Positions 1 through 6,401 of a DNA stretch of 9,623 nucleotides are shown here, in pieces. The stretch is taken from assembly GCA_029934695.1 (NCBI GenBank), contig JAOZLU010000235.1:1-9623 (forward strand). Reading direction: 5' to 3'. Made by a program: the position numbers and the translations under genes. The stretch comes from Desulfobacterales bacterium. GTDB lineage: Bacteria > Desulfobacterota > Desulfobacteria > Desulfobacterales > 4be13. How positions within the stretch are numbered: position 1 is the stretch's first letter; each line of letters starts with the position of its first letter. The notes beneath the pieces are model-generated. The model was given only the letters and a program-made list of their open reading frames with translations, ran no database searches and was not told where the DNA came from.

Positions 1-8
1 TGTGACAG

Positions 9-171
9 ACGGAAAAATCAGGAGGATTTTTCCGTTTCAGACTGCATGATATCTCAGATATATGGAAAAAAGTGCGGGAATTTTCCATGCGTTCCGTATG
101 TTTTTTTCCTTGATTTCCGTTATGCAAACTGATACAGGGTGTGAATGGAAAATTCAGAGGGGATTTTCCAT
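9..171. repeat. three short hairpins with GGAAAA/TTTTCC arms
   Basis: Three inverted repeats lie in the AT-rich start of the window. Arms 9-19 and 25-35 form an 11-bp stem with a 5-nt loop. Arms 62-69 and 81-88 form an 8-bp stem, ATGGAAAA with TTTTCCAT. Arms 145-153 and 163-171 form a 9-bp stem, ATGGAAAAT with ATTTTCCAT. All share the GGAAAA/TTTTCC core. The first could be a weak terminator of a gene left of the window, but no proper T-run follows. The others could be palindromic binding sites or a repeat family. The inverted symmetry is directly visible; no function can be assigned. Confidence 0.55.
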
Positions 172-279
172 ATATGTTGCGAAGGCAGGCGTGACCTAAC
201 TGTTATGACTTAATTTTTTGACTTGAAGGAACGCTTTTTGCCTGAAAATATTAAACACTGCGGACAGGGTTTCAACCCC

Positions 280-372
280 GTCCGGCATCAAGTTCAGCGC
301 GTTTGAGCGCGCGGACCTGATAAAAGAAAATTAGGGATTCAGGAATGTGGGAATTCAGGGATTAATTCCTTC
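280..372. repeat. direct repeat, copy 1 (left flank of ATPase/TOPRIM cassette)
   Basis: This 93-bp segment recurs as copy 2 at 2341-2430. The right-hand 64 bp (309-372 against 2367-2430) differ at one base. The left part has three substitutions and a 3-bp indel. In both copies the repeat begins at the right arm (GTCCG) of a hairpin, and the left parts differ. The right half (about 331-372) is related to the palindromic sequence between dsrO and dsrP. It therefore belongs either to a dispersed intergenic repeat family or to a duplication created when the cassette arrived. Confidence 0.9.
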
Positions 373-383
373 CCCCACCACTG

Positions 384-411
384 TTGAGTTCGGTCGTTGT
401 GTCCATAAAAT
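384..411 (+). promoter_or_regulatory. candidate sigma-70 promoter for the ATPase/TOPRIM pair
   Basis: TTGAGT (384-389) and TAAAAT (406-411) are separated by 16 nt; each matches the sigma-70 consensus at most positions. Transcription would begin near 418, about 40 nt before the preferred ATG at 457. The site lies just inside the left repeat, so the cassette would bring its own promoter. It is predicted from sequence alone. Confidence 0.4.
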
Positions 412-432
412 CTTTTTTTGGTATTTAAATAT

Positions 433-456
433 AAAACTAAAACTAAAACTAAAACT
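433..456 (+). repeat. four tandem AAAACT hexamers abutting the ATPase start codon
   Basis: Four perfect copies of AAAACT (433-438, 439-444, 445-450, 451-456) run directly into ATG at 457. They occupy the place where a Shine-Dalgarno sequence would be expected, and no AGGAG-like motif is present. Copy-number change by slippage would alter spacing in the leader without changing a reading frame, because the unit is 6 bp. A tuning role is speculative. Confidence 0.85.
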
Positions 457-1554
457 ATGATTAAAGAGATAAATATCAACAGATTCAGATGTTTTCAAAA
501 ATCAAAATTTAGTGGCTTTAAAGCCGTCAATCTGATTGGTGGTAAAAATAATTGTGGTAAAACCGCACTATTAGAGTCACTGTATTTGAACCTTTCTCCA
601 AGAAGAAGTACGATAATGGTTCTTAAGCGATTCAGAAGGGAAAGTTTGAAATTCGCAAAAGATATGCCTGAAAGAACATGGAACAACTTATTTTTTAATT
701 TGGATAATGACAAAACATCAAATATGGTATCCTACGACTCCAATGGAGATATATATAATAATATAGAATTATTATGCGATGAATCAACAGACCAGTCTGA
801 TGAAATATTTAAAGAAGACGAGCAGCCAGATGATGATCTTGCTGATTTGTTTTCAGAAAAAAATTTTACACGTTCAACATTAAATATCAATTTAATAAAA
901 GATAAAAAAAAGCGTCTTTTAACCTCGTTGATTGCACACTCACAAGGTATCACCTCTAAAGATTCAGATTTGCCAGATGAGAAAAAGGTTAATTATATAC
1001 CTGCTTCATTAAGGCTTTCAAGTGATGCCCTTGCACGAGAATATGACAAGGCAGACCTCAGAGGAAACGCTCAAAAAATACTCAACACCTTAAAATTGAT
1101 AGATAAATCCATAAGTGAAATAAAAACATTTAATATTGGAGAACCCTCAATATATCTGAAAAAAGCAGAGGGTGAATACCTGCCAATATATCTGTACGGT
1201 GAGGCGATAAGCAAAACTATGGATTTTATTTTAAGAATAGTTAATAATCCTAATAGTGTATTATTGGCAGATGAAATTGAAAACGGTATCCACCATTCAA
1301 ACCAATACGATCTTTGGAGAAATATTTTTGAACTGTCAGCATCGTTTAACATTCAAATATTTGCAACCACTCACAGTTATGAAATGATACAATCCTTTGT
1401 GCAAGCTGGTTTGTCAAAAGATGTTTTCAAAGAATCAGCCTGTTATCTTGAAATGACAAAGAGTATAAAATCTGGTGAGATAGTAGGAATTGAGAGAAAT
1501 TTGGAAAATCTTAAATATGAGATAGATCAAAAAATGGGGTTTCGAGGTGAGTAA
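457..1554 (+). CDS. OLD/AAA_15-family ATPase (defence-type)
   Basis: Predicted ATP-binding protein of the OLD/AAA_15 (SMC/ABC-like) family, 365 aa from ATG 457. Residues 1-13 (IKEININRFRCF) are the usual first strand of these ATPases. The Walker A motif is GGKNNCGKT (28-36). A family-like segment PIYLYGEA precedes Walker B LLADEIENG, with D272 and E273. The switch histidine is in ATTHS (H306). An acidic stretch lies at about 108-135. An upstream in-frame TTG at 418 would add 13 Lys/Thr-rich residues encoded by the hexamer repeat; ATG 457 is preferred because the family motif starts there. No clear ribosome site precedes it. The gene overlaps the TOPRIM gene by 8 nt, implying translational coupling and one complex. 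Similar ATPase plus separate-nuclease pairs occur in PARIS (AriA/AriB) and other split OLD systems. The fold is well supported; an anti-phage role is inference. Confidence 0.85.
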   Translation: MIKEININRFRCFQKSKFSGFKAVNLIGGKNNCGKTALLESLYLNLSPRRSTIMVLKRFRRESLKFAKDMPERTWNNLFFNLDNDKTSNMVSYDSNGDIYNNIELLCDESTDQSDEIFKEDEQPDDDLADLFSEKNFTRSTLNINLIKDKKKRLLTSLIAHSQGITSKDSDLPDEKKVNYIPASLRLSSDALAREYDKADLRGNAQKILNTLKLIDKSISEIKTFNIGEPSIYLKKAEGEYLPIYLYGEAISKTMDFILRIVNNPNSVLLADEIENGIHHSNQYDLWRNIFELSASFNIQIFATTHSYEMIQSFVQAGLSKDVFKESACYLEMTKSIKSGEIVGIERNLENLKYEIDQKMGFRGE

Positions 1555-2278
1555 CCTGTTAATAGTTGAAAGTAAAAATGATGAATTGTTTATAAGGGCG
1601 GTGATTGAACATTTAAATCTCCCTTATATTCAGGTTGATAAACATCCTATCTGCCATATAAACGGGTTTGAGTGCATGGAAGGATTAAATTCAAAAAAGC
1701 TTGAAGAACGATTAACTGCTTTGAAAAATCAACTTCATAAAAAAGAAGTTGAAGCAATTGGAATCATTCTTGACCATGATGGAAAACGTGAAGAAAGAAT
1801 TAATCTGATAAACGAGGCAGTGAATAGCATTTTTGAAACAGATGAGAACATCTTGGAGACAGGAAAATTTATATCGGTAAACGCAAAAGTGGGAAATGAT
1901 AATTTTTCTCTGAAAATAGCCTGTTATTTGATGAATGTTAATGAAAATGGCGAGCTTGAAACAGTTCTTAAGTTTATAAAATCAAAGGATTCACCTTACG
2001 CAGACTGCCTTGATAATTGGAGAAATTGCGTAGAAAATCGTCTGAATGCAAGCACATCAGAAGAAAAACAGAAAATTCTTTCCGATAAAGAATTTGATAA
2101 ATTTTGGCTCAATAATTATATCAGATTTGATACCTGCTCGAACAGAGAGAAAAAACAGGCAGCAAGAAAATGCAGCATCAGACAATTTGAATATATCTTA
2201 GAGAATAAAAAGGATATTTTTGATTTCGATAATCCGATTCTTAATGATTTCAAAAAATTTTTGAGATTATTTCAATAG
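1547..2278 (+). CDS. TOPRIM-domain protein, DUF3226-like, partner of the ATPase
   Basis: A 243-aa protein starting at GTG 1547 inside the end of the ATPase gene, with a G-run 7 nt upstream as weak ribosome site. The N-terminus LLIVESKND has the TOPRIM strand with glutamate E8. GIILDHDGK provides the paired acids D76 and D78. Residues 134-138 (NGELE) resemble the glycine-acidic motif after the TOPRIM core in DUF3226-type proteins. The C-terminus (FDFDNP..LNDFKKFL) also matches what I remember of that family. TOPRIM domains bind metal ions and cut or rejoin nucleic acid. In PARIS the ATPase partner (AriB, DUF4435) is a TOPRIM nuclease, and in Gabija/OLD the two domains are fused. By analogy this may be the effector held or activated by the ATPase. 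No other domain is visible. The TOPRIM call is fairly firm; the exact family and any defence role are less certain. Confidence 0.75.
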   Translation: MSNLLIVESKNDELFIRAVIEHLNLPYIQVDKHPICHINGFECMEGLNSKKLEERLTALKNQLHKKEVEAIGIILDHDGKREERINLINEAVNSIFETDENILETGKFISVNAKVGNDNFSLKIACYLMNVNENGELETVLKFIKSKDSPYADCLDNWRNCVENRLNASTSEEKQKILSDKEFDKFWLNNYIRFDTCSNREKKQAARKCSIRQFEYILENKKDIFDFDNPILNDFKKFLRLFQ

Positions 2279-2288
2279 TAGGCTGCAG

Positions 2289-2345
2289 CGGACGGCGAAA
2301 AGCGCAGTTTGTTTGGAAATCAGCGGGTTTTCGCCGCCTTGTCCG
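2289..2345. repeat. long hairpin after the TOPRIM gene
   Basis: CGGCGAAAA (2293-2301) pairs perfectly with TTTTCGCCG (2328-2336). After a 4-nt bulge, CGGAC (2289-2293) can also pair with GTCCG (2341-2345). No T-run follows, so it is not a standard intrinsic terminator, though it may slow or process the transcript. Its right end merges into repeat copy 2. The equivalent place next to copy 1 (261-284) has a different hairpin bounded by the same CGGAC/GTCCG arms. Confidence 0.6.
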
Positions 2346-2430
2346 ACATCAGATTCAGCGCGTTTGGCGCGGACCTGATAAAAGAAGATTAGGGATTCAG
2401 GAATGTGGGAATTCAGGGATTAATTCCTTC
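2341..2430. repeat. direct repeat, copy 2 (right flank of cassette 1, dsrM leader)
   Basis: Second copy of the 280-372 repeat, 90 bp, ending 44 bp before the dsrM start. It contains GCGC-rich and ATCAG/CTGAT arms that can fold, then the GGAATTCAGGG palindromic part shared with copy 1. As it lies in the dsrM upstream region, the original dsr promoter or leader may be within or before it. I do not see a clear sigma-70 promoter between 2279 and 2474. Confidence 0.9.
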
Positions 2431-2474
2431 AATCCTTTTTTTGAAGTTAAACTATAGAAACGAGGTGATGTTAA

Positions 2475-3515
2475 ATGAATTCAAAGTACATGTTTTCTCT
2501 TGTGGCAGTGATTATCCTCTTTCTGCTGGCCTATATAGGCATCGAGACCGCGGGGCTTTACACCCTGTTCGGCATCTGGATACCTTATGCGGCCGTATTT
2601 ATTTTTGCCGTGGGGGTTGTTTATCGCGTCGTGGACTGGGCCCAATCGCCAGTTCCCTTCCGTATTCCAACCACATGCGGACAGCAGAAATCACTCCCGT
2701 GGATCAGACACGCTTCAATTGACAATCCGGCTGAGAATAACAATGTTGTTCTCCGGATGTTTCTGGAAGTCGTGTTTTTCCGCTCATTGTTCAGGAATAT
2801 GAGATTTGATTTCAATAAAGGAAACAAATTCTCTTATGAGTGGGAAAAATGGTTGTGGGTGGGAGCGATAGCGTTTCACTGGACCCTCTTTGTTGTTGTG
2901 GTGAGGCATCTGCGGTTTTTTACCGAGCCGGTGCCGCTGTGCATCCAGTGGTTGGAAACACTGGACAGTTTTCTCCGAGTGGAATTTATGACCGATTTTC
3001 TGCAAATCGGCCTGCCGGGAGTTTTCATGTCCGGCCTTGTCCTTCTGGCAGCCCTGATTTACCTGCTTCTCAGAAGAATGTTTATTCCGCAGGTGAATTA
3101 TATTTCGTTCTCCGCAGATTTTTTTCCCCTGTTTCTTATTATGGGGATCGCTTTGAGCGGACTTTTTATGCGTTATCTGGCCAAGGTGGATATTGTTGCG
3201 ATTAAGGCGTTCACCATGGGGCTGGTGACATTTCATCCCGTCATTCCCGAAGGCGTGGGCAGTGTTTTTTATGTGCATCTGTTTTTTGTCAGCATTCTTC
3301 TGGCATATTTTCCCTTCAGCAAGCTCATGCATGCAGGAGGGGTATTCCTGAGTCCAACCAGAAATATGGCAAACAACAGCCGTGCCGAAAGACACGTCAA
3401 TCCTTGGAATTACCCTGTAAAGGTTCATACTTATGAAGAGTATGAGGATGAATTCAGAGAAAAAATGATAGAGGCTGGACTCCCAGTGGAAAAGGAGCTG
3501 ACTAATGGCGGATGA
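2475..3515 (+). CDS. dsrM: DsrM, haem b membrane subunit of the DsrMKJOP complex
   Basis: A 346-aa NarI-like integral membrane cytochrome b that should exchange electrons with menaquinone and pass them to or from DsrK. Hydrophobic helices are visible at about 5-22, 35-53, 127-146, 182-200, 215-232 and 262-281. Paired histidines H135/H145 in one helix and H268/H286 near another are candidate haem b ligands. The C-terminal ~60 residues are hydrophilic and probably cytoplasmic, where DsrK docks. ATG 2475 is preceded by GAGGTG with 7-nt spacing. The gene overlaps dsrK by 11 nt. Identification rests on these motifs together with the unmistakable dsrKJOP genes after it. Confidence 0.93.
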   Translation: MNSKYMFSLVAVIILFLLAYIGIETAGLYTLFGIWIPYAAVFIFAVGVVYRVVDWAQSPVPFRIPTTCGQQKSLPWIRHASIDNPAENNNVVLRMFLEVVFFRSLFRNMRFDFNKGNKFSYEWEKWLWVGAIAFHWTLFVVVVRHLRFFTEPVPLCIQWLETLDSFLRVEFMTDFLQIGLPGVFMSGLVLLAALIYLLLRRMFIPQVNYISFSADFFPLFLIMGIALSGLFMRYLAKVDIVAIKAFTMGLVTFHPVIPEGVGSVFYVHLFFVSILLAYFPFSKLMHAGGVFLSPTRNMANNSRAERHVNPWNYPVKVHTYEEYEDEFREKMIEAGLPVEKELTNGG

Positions 3516-5130
3516 TCTGCTGAAACCAGATGAACAATTAGGAGCGATAGATCATAAAATTCCCAAAAAGGGATGGATGGACACCCCTGTCAATATCAGA
3601 AAGGGGATGTATTGCTACGCTTCAAACCCGAAAAGCGTTGAGTATCTGAGTCTTCCCAATGCCAGGAAGTGGAATCCGTTGGAGGAAGACTGGAAACTGC
3701 CTGAGAATTGGAAGGAAATCATTTATGAAGGACTGAGAGAACGGCTCGACAGATTCCGTTCCCTCAAAGTGTTCATGGATATCTGCGTCAGATGCGGGGC
3801 ATGCGCGGACAAATGCCATTTCTTCATCGGTACAGGCGACCCAAAAAACATGCCTGTGCTTAGGGCCGAACTTCTTCGTTCGGTTTACAGAAATGATTTC
3901 ACACTCGCGGGAAAAATTCTCGGAAGTGTGGCAGGCGCAAGAGAGATGACCTTAGACGTGCTGAAAGAATGGTGGTATTATTTCTACCAGTGTACAGAAT
4001 GCCGGCGATGTTCGGTCTTCTGCCCTTACGGTATTGACACCGCGGAAATCACCATTATAGGCAGGGAGCTGCTCAATCTTATCGGCCTGAATATTGACTG
4101 GATTGCCACGCCGGTGGCCAACTGTTACAGAACAGGAAACCATCTTGGGATTCAGCCCCATGCGTTCAAGGATATGCTGGATTTCTTTGTTGAGGATGTC
4201 GAAGACATCACAGGCGTGAATGTGGAACCCACTTACAACAAAAAAGGTGCGGACATCCTTTTTATCACCCCTTCCGGTGATGTGTTTGCCGATCCGGGGA
4301 CTTATACCTGCATGGGGTATATGATGCTGTTCAAGTATCTCAAGGAAAGATACGGATTCGATGTCACCTGGAGCACTTACGCTTCAGAGGGCGGAAATTT
4401 CGGATTTTTCACTTCCCATGAAACCATGAAACGGCTGAACTCAAAGATGTATGCCGAAGCCAAACGGCTGGGCGTGAAATGGATTCTCGGGGGAGAATGC
4501 GGGCACATGTGGCGGGTGATCAACCAGTACATGGACACCATGAACGGCCCTGCCGACTTCATGGAAGAGCCGGTTTCCCCGATCACAGGCACCAAGTTTG
4601 AGAACGCCAAATCTACTAAGATGGTTCATATTGCCGAGTTTATTGCGGATCTCATCAAACATGACAAACTGGAGCTTGACCCCAGGCGGAACGACAACCT
4701 GAAGGTCACCTTCCACGATTCCTGCAACCCCGCCAGGGGCATGGGAATGCTTGATGAACCGCGGTATGTCATCCAAAATGTGTGCAATCATTTTTATGAG
4801 ATGCCGGCAAACACCATCCGGGAAAACACCTTCTGCTGCGGCAGCGGAGCAGGGCTGAACGCGGGTGAGAATATGGAACTGAGGATGGCCGGGGGCCTGC
4901 CAAGAGCCAACGCTGTAAAACATGTCCATGAGAAACATGGCGTGAACACGCTGGCCTGCGTGTGTGCAGTTGACAGGGCAGCCCTGCCGCCGCTCATGGA
5001 ATACTGGGTTCCCGGAGTGGAAGTCATCGGCATGACGGAAATGGTTGGCAATGCCCTGATCATGCCCGGAGAAAAAGAAAGAGACACGGACCTGCGCGGG
5101 GAACCCCTGCCGGGAACGGAGGAGGAATAA
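3505..5130 (+). CDS. dsrK: DsrK, HdrD-like iron-sulfur subunit
   Basis: A 541-aa cytoplasmic FeS protein related to HdrD, thought to act on the DsrC trisulfide/disulfide during sulfite reduction. Two ferredoxin-type [4Fe-4S] motifs are present, C94-C97-C100-C104 and C163-C166-C169-C173. The C-terminal catalytic CCG-type region has HDSC at C407, C427, FCCGSG at C444/C445, and ACVC at C485/C487; these should hold the special non-cubane [4Fe-4S] cluster seen in HdrB-type proteins. The last motif is CxC where the general CCG pattern often has CxxC. No signal peptide or membrane helix is visible. The start ATG 3505 has AAGGAG 7 nt before it, inside dsrM. Its stop overlaps the dsrJ start by one base (TAATG). 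Confidence 0.96.
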   Translation: MADDLLKPDEQLGAIDHKIPKKGWMDTPVNIRKGMYCYASNPKSVEYLSLPNARKWNPLEEDWKLPENWKEIIYEGLRERLDRFRSLKVFMDICVRCGACADKCHFFIGTGDPKNMPVLRAELLRSVYRNDFTLAGKILGSVAGAREMTLDVLKEWWYYFYQCTECRRCSVFCPYGIDTAEITIIGRELLNLIGLNIDWIATPVANCYRTGNHLGIQPHAFKDMLDFFVEDVEDITGVNVEPTYNKKGADILFITPSGDVFADPGTYTCMGYMMLFKYLKERYGFDVTWSTYASEGGNFGFFTSHETMKRLNSKMYAEAKRLGVKWILGGECGHMWRVINQYMDTMNGPADFMEEPVSPITGTKFENAKSTKMVHIAEFIADLIKHDKLELDPRRNDNLKVTFHDSCNPARGMGMLDEPRYVIQNVCNHFYEMPANTIRENTFCCGSGAGLNAGENMELRMAGGLPRANAVKHVHEKHGVNTLACVCAVDRAALPPLMEYWVPGVEVIGMTEMVGNALIMPGEKERDTDLRGEPLPGTEEE

Positions 5131-5534
5131 TGGCGAATAATAAGATGTACGACAAAGGAAAAATTGTTGCCGGTCTGGTCATTTTTGCGGTCATGATAAC
5201 ATTTCCTTTCTGGTTCAATCTTGGAAAAGCCGCGCCTGCTCCCGAACTCAAGCTGACTGAGAAGGCAAAGGCTGCAAAGGAATGTGTTCTGGAAAAAGCG
5301 GAGATGAAAGCCGGCCACATGCAGCTTCTTGATATCTGGCGGGAAAAGGTCGTGCGGGAGGGCAGCAGGGAATATGTGAACACCAAGGGAAAGACATATC
5401 AGATGAGTCTCTCCAAGACCTGTCTGGACTGCCACTCCAACAAGGCCGAATTCTGTGACAGATGCCATGATTACGCTTCGGTCAACCCTTACTGCTGGGA
5501 TTGCCATATTGACAACCCTAAGGAGAAAAAATGA
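5130..5534 (+). CDS. dsrJ: DsrJ, periplasmic triheme cytochrome c
   Basis: A 134-aa membrane-anchored c-type cytochrome with exactly three CxxCH haem sites: C98-H102, C109-H113 and C122-H126. One N-terminal hydrophobic helix (about 12-29) acts as uncleaved anchor or signal. C52 (ECVLEK) fits the conserved cysteine known in DsrJ of Allochromatium vinosum, where one haem has unusual His/Cys ligation; H63 lies 11 residues on and could be another ligand. The protein is thought to carry electrons or do sulfur chemistry on the periplasmic side. A strong ribosome site (5118-5126, GGAGGAGGA) sits inside the dsrK end. It overlaps dsrO by ATGA. Confidence 0.95.
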   Translation: MANNKMYDKGKIVAGLVIFAVMITFPFWFNLGKAAPAPELKLTEKAKAAKECVLEKAEMKAGHMQLLDIWREKVVREGSREYVNTKGKTYQMSLSKTCLDCHSNKAEFCDRCHDYASVNPYCWDCHIDNPKEKK

Positions 5535-6331
5535 TGCAAAGCAGCAGAAGAAATTTCTTGAAGATCGCCGGACTCTCAGCAGTGGGTATCAGCGGAGCAA
5601 AACCTGTGCTGGATGCCTTTGCTGCGGAGGGACACGGCGATGAAAGAACCGAATTTGAAATTCGGAAAAATGAAAAGGCCCTGACCGCGCAACAGTGGGG
5701 TATGGTCATAGATACCCGGAAATTCGAGTCGGCAGCTGATCTGGAGCCTTTGATTGAGGCATGTCACAGTCTTCATAATGTGCCTCACATTGATGAGAAT
5801 AAAGTAAGGCATGAGGTCAAGTGGATATGGGAGGACGAATACAAACATGTCTTTCCGACCCTGGCCGGGAAGTTTGTTGATGAGAGAACAGAGCATCTGC
5901 CTTTTCTGGCACTCTGCAACCATTGCGAGAATCCGCCGTGTGTCAGAGCCTGTCCCACAAAGGCGACGTTCAAAAGGGAAGATGGCATTGTGCTGATGGA
6001 CTTTCACCGATGCATCGGGTGCAGATTCTGCATGGCCGCATGTCCCTACGGATCGAGAAGCTTCAATTTCAAAGATCCCCGGCCTTTTATAAAGGAAAGA
6101 AACCCCGAATTTCCCACGCGGATGAAAGGGGTTGTGGAAAAGTGCAATTTCTGTGCTGAACGTCTGGCTGTGGGTAAAAAGCCTGCGTGCGTGGAAGCGT
6201 CCAACGGTGCGATTGCCTTCGGAGATATGAATGATCCTGAGTCCGAAGTCAGAGAGCTGCTTAAATCGAACTACACCATTCGGCGTAAGAAGGGGCTGGG
6301 TACAGAACCGGCTGTTTACTACATCGTATAA
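5531..6331 (+). CDS. dsrO: DsrO, Tat-exported ferredoxin-like subunit
   Basis: A 266-aa periplasmic iron-sulfur protein between DsrJ and DsrP. A twin-arginine signal (SSRRNFLK, residues 4-11, then a hydrophobic stretch to about 30, AFA end) shows folded export by Tat. Cysteines: C78; C129, C132, C137, C141; C161, C164, C167, C171; C205, C208, C220. These twelve suit three [4Fe-4S] clusters. Compared with four-cluster DmsB/NrfC-like proteins, the first three cysteines of group I and the last of group IV (S224 here) are absent, which is exactly the ligand set of one cluster. ATG 5531 has AAGGAG 5 nt upstream; the next codon, ATG 5534, is equally possible. Confidence 0.94.
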   Translation: MMQSSRRNFLKIAGLSAVGISGAKPVLDAFAAEGHGDERTEFEIRKNEKALTAQQWGMVIDTRKFESAADLEPLIEACHSLHNVPHIDENKVRHEVKWIWEDEYKHVFPTLAGKFVDERTEHLPFLALCNHCENPPCVRACPTKATFKREDGIVLMDFHRCIGCRFCMAACPYGSRSFNFKDPRPFIKERNPEFPTRMKGVVEKCNFCAERLAVGKKPACVEASNGAIAFGDMNDPESEVRELLKSNYTIRRKKGLGTEPAVYYIV

Positions 6332-6385
6332 TTCAGGAAATGGGGAATTTTAGGAATCACTTCCTGAAATTCCTCATTCCTCAGT
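6331..6385 (+). repeat. hairpin between dsrO and dsrP, dispersed-repeat relative
   Basis: Bases 6339-6356 pair with 6361-6378 in a nearly perfect 18-bp stem (two G-T pairs) around a TCAC loop. The left arm begins ATTCAGGAA..GGGGAATT and resembles the right half of the 280-372 / 2341-2430 repeats (ATTCAGGAA..GGGAATTCAGGG). No T-run follows, so full termination is unlikely. It may stabilise or process the mRNA between dsrO and dsrP and set their ratio. The dsrP ribosome site is just downstream. Confidence 0.75.
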
Positions 6386-6401
6386 CAAAAATGAGGATGT
6401 T

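Larger units (their letters stand above)
1..456. other. intergenic region upstream of the ATPase gene
   Basis: No convincing gene is present in these 456 bases on either strand. The stretch holds the three GGAAAA hairpins (9-171), a hairpin at 261-284 (CGGAC..GTCCG with an inner GGG/CCC), repeat copy 1 (280-372), a candidate promoter (384-411) and a tandem hexamer (433-456). A TTGACT at 218-223 resembles a -35 box but has no good -10 partner at 16-18 nt, so it is not called. Confidence 0.7.
373..2340 (+). mobile_element. putative accessory cassette 1 between direct repeats
   Basis: This ~1.97-kb segment lies between repeat copies 280-372 and 2341-2430. It carries its own candidate promoter, the ATPase gene and the TOPRIM gene. 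It is visibly more AT-rich than the dsr genes that follow. No transposase, integrase or terminal inverted repeat is visible, so it is not a classical insertion sequence. It may have moved by recombination between the flanking repeats or with help from elsewhere in the genome. The repeats are seen; mobility is inference. Confidence 0.4.

Noticed and set aside
194..372. Integron attC-like site (ACCTAAC at 194-200 and the adjoining hairpins)
   Set aside because: No matching GTTRRRY partner in the right arrangement and no integrase, so an integron cassette array is not supported.
433..456. CRISPR-like tandem repeat
   Set aside because: The units are 6 bp with no spacers; no cas genes or repeat-spacer pattern occur anywhere in the window.
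2784..3428. Minus-strand open frame opposite dsrM
   Set aside because: It is a shadow of the membrane-helix codons, with His/Gln/Lys-biased composition and no recognisable domain.
4794..5507. Minus-strand open frame opposite dsrK/dsrJ
   Set aside because: It lies across two certain genes with CxxCH and CCG motifs, has no motif of its own and has no ribosome site.
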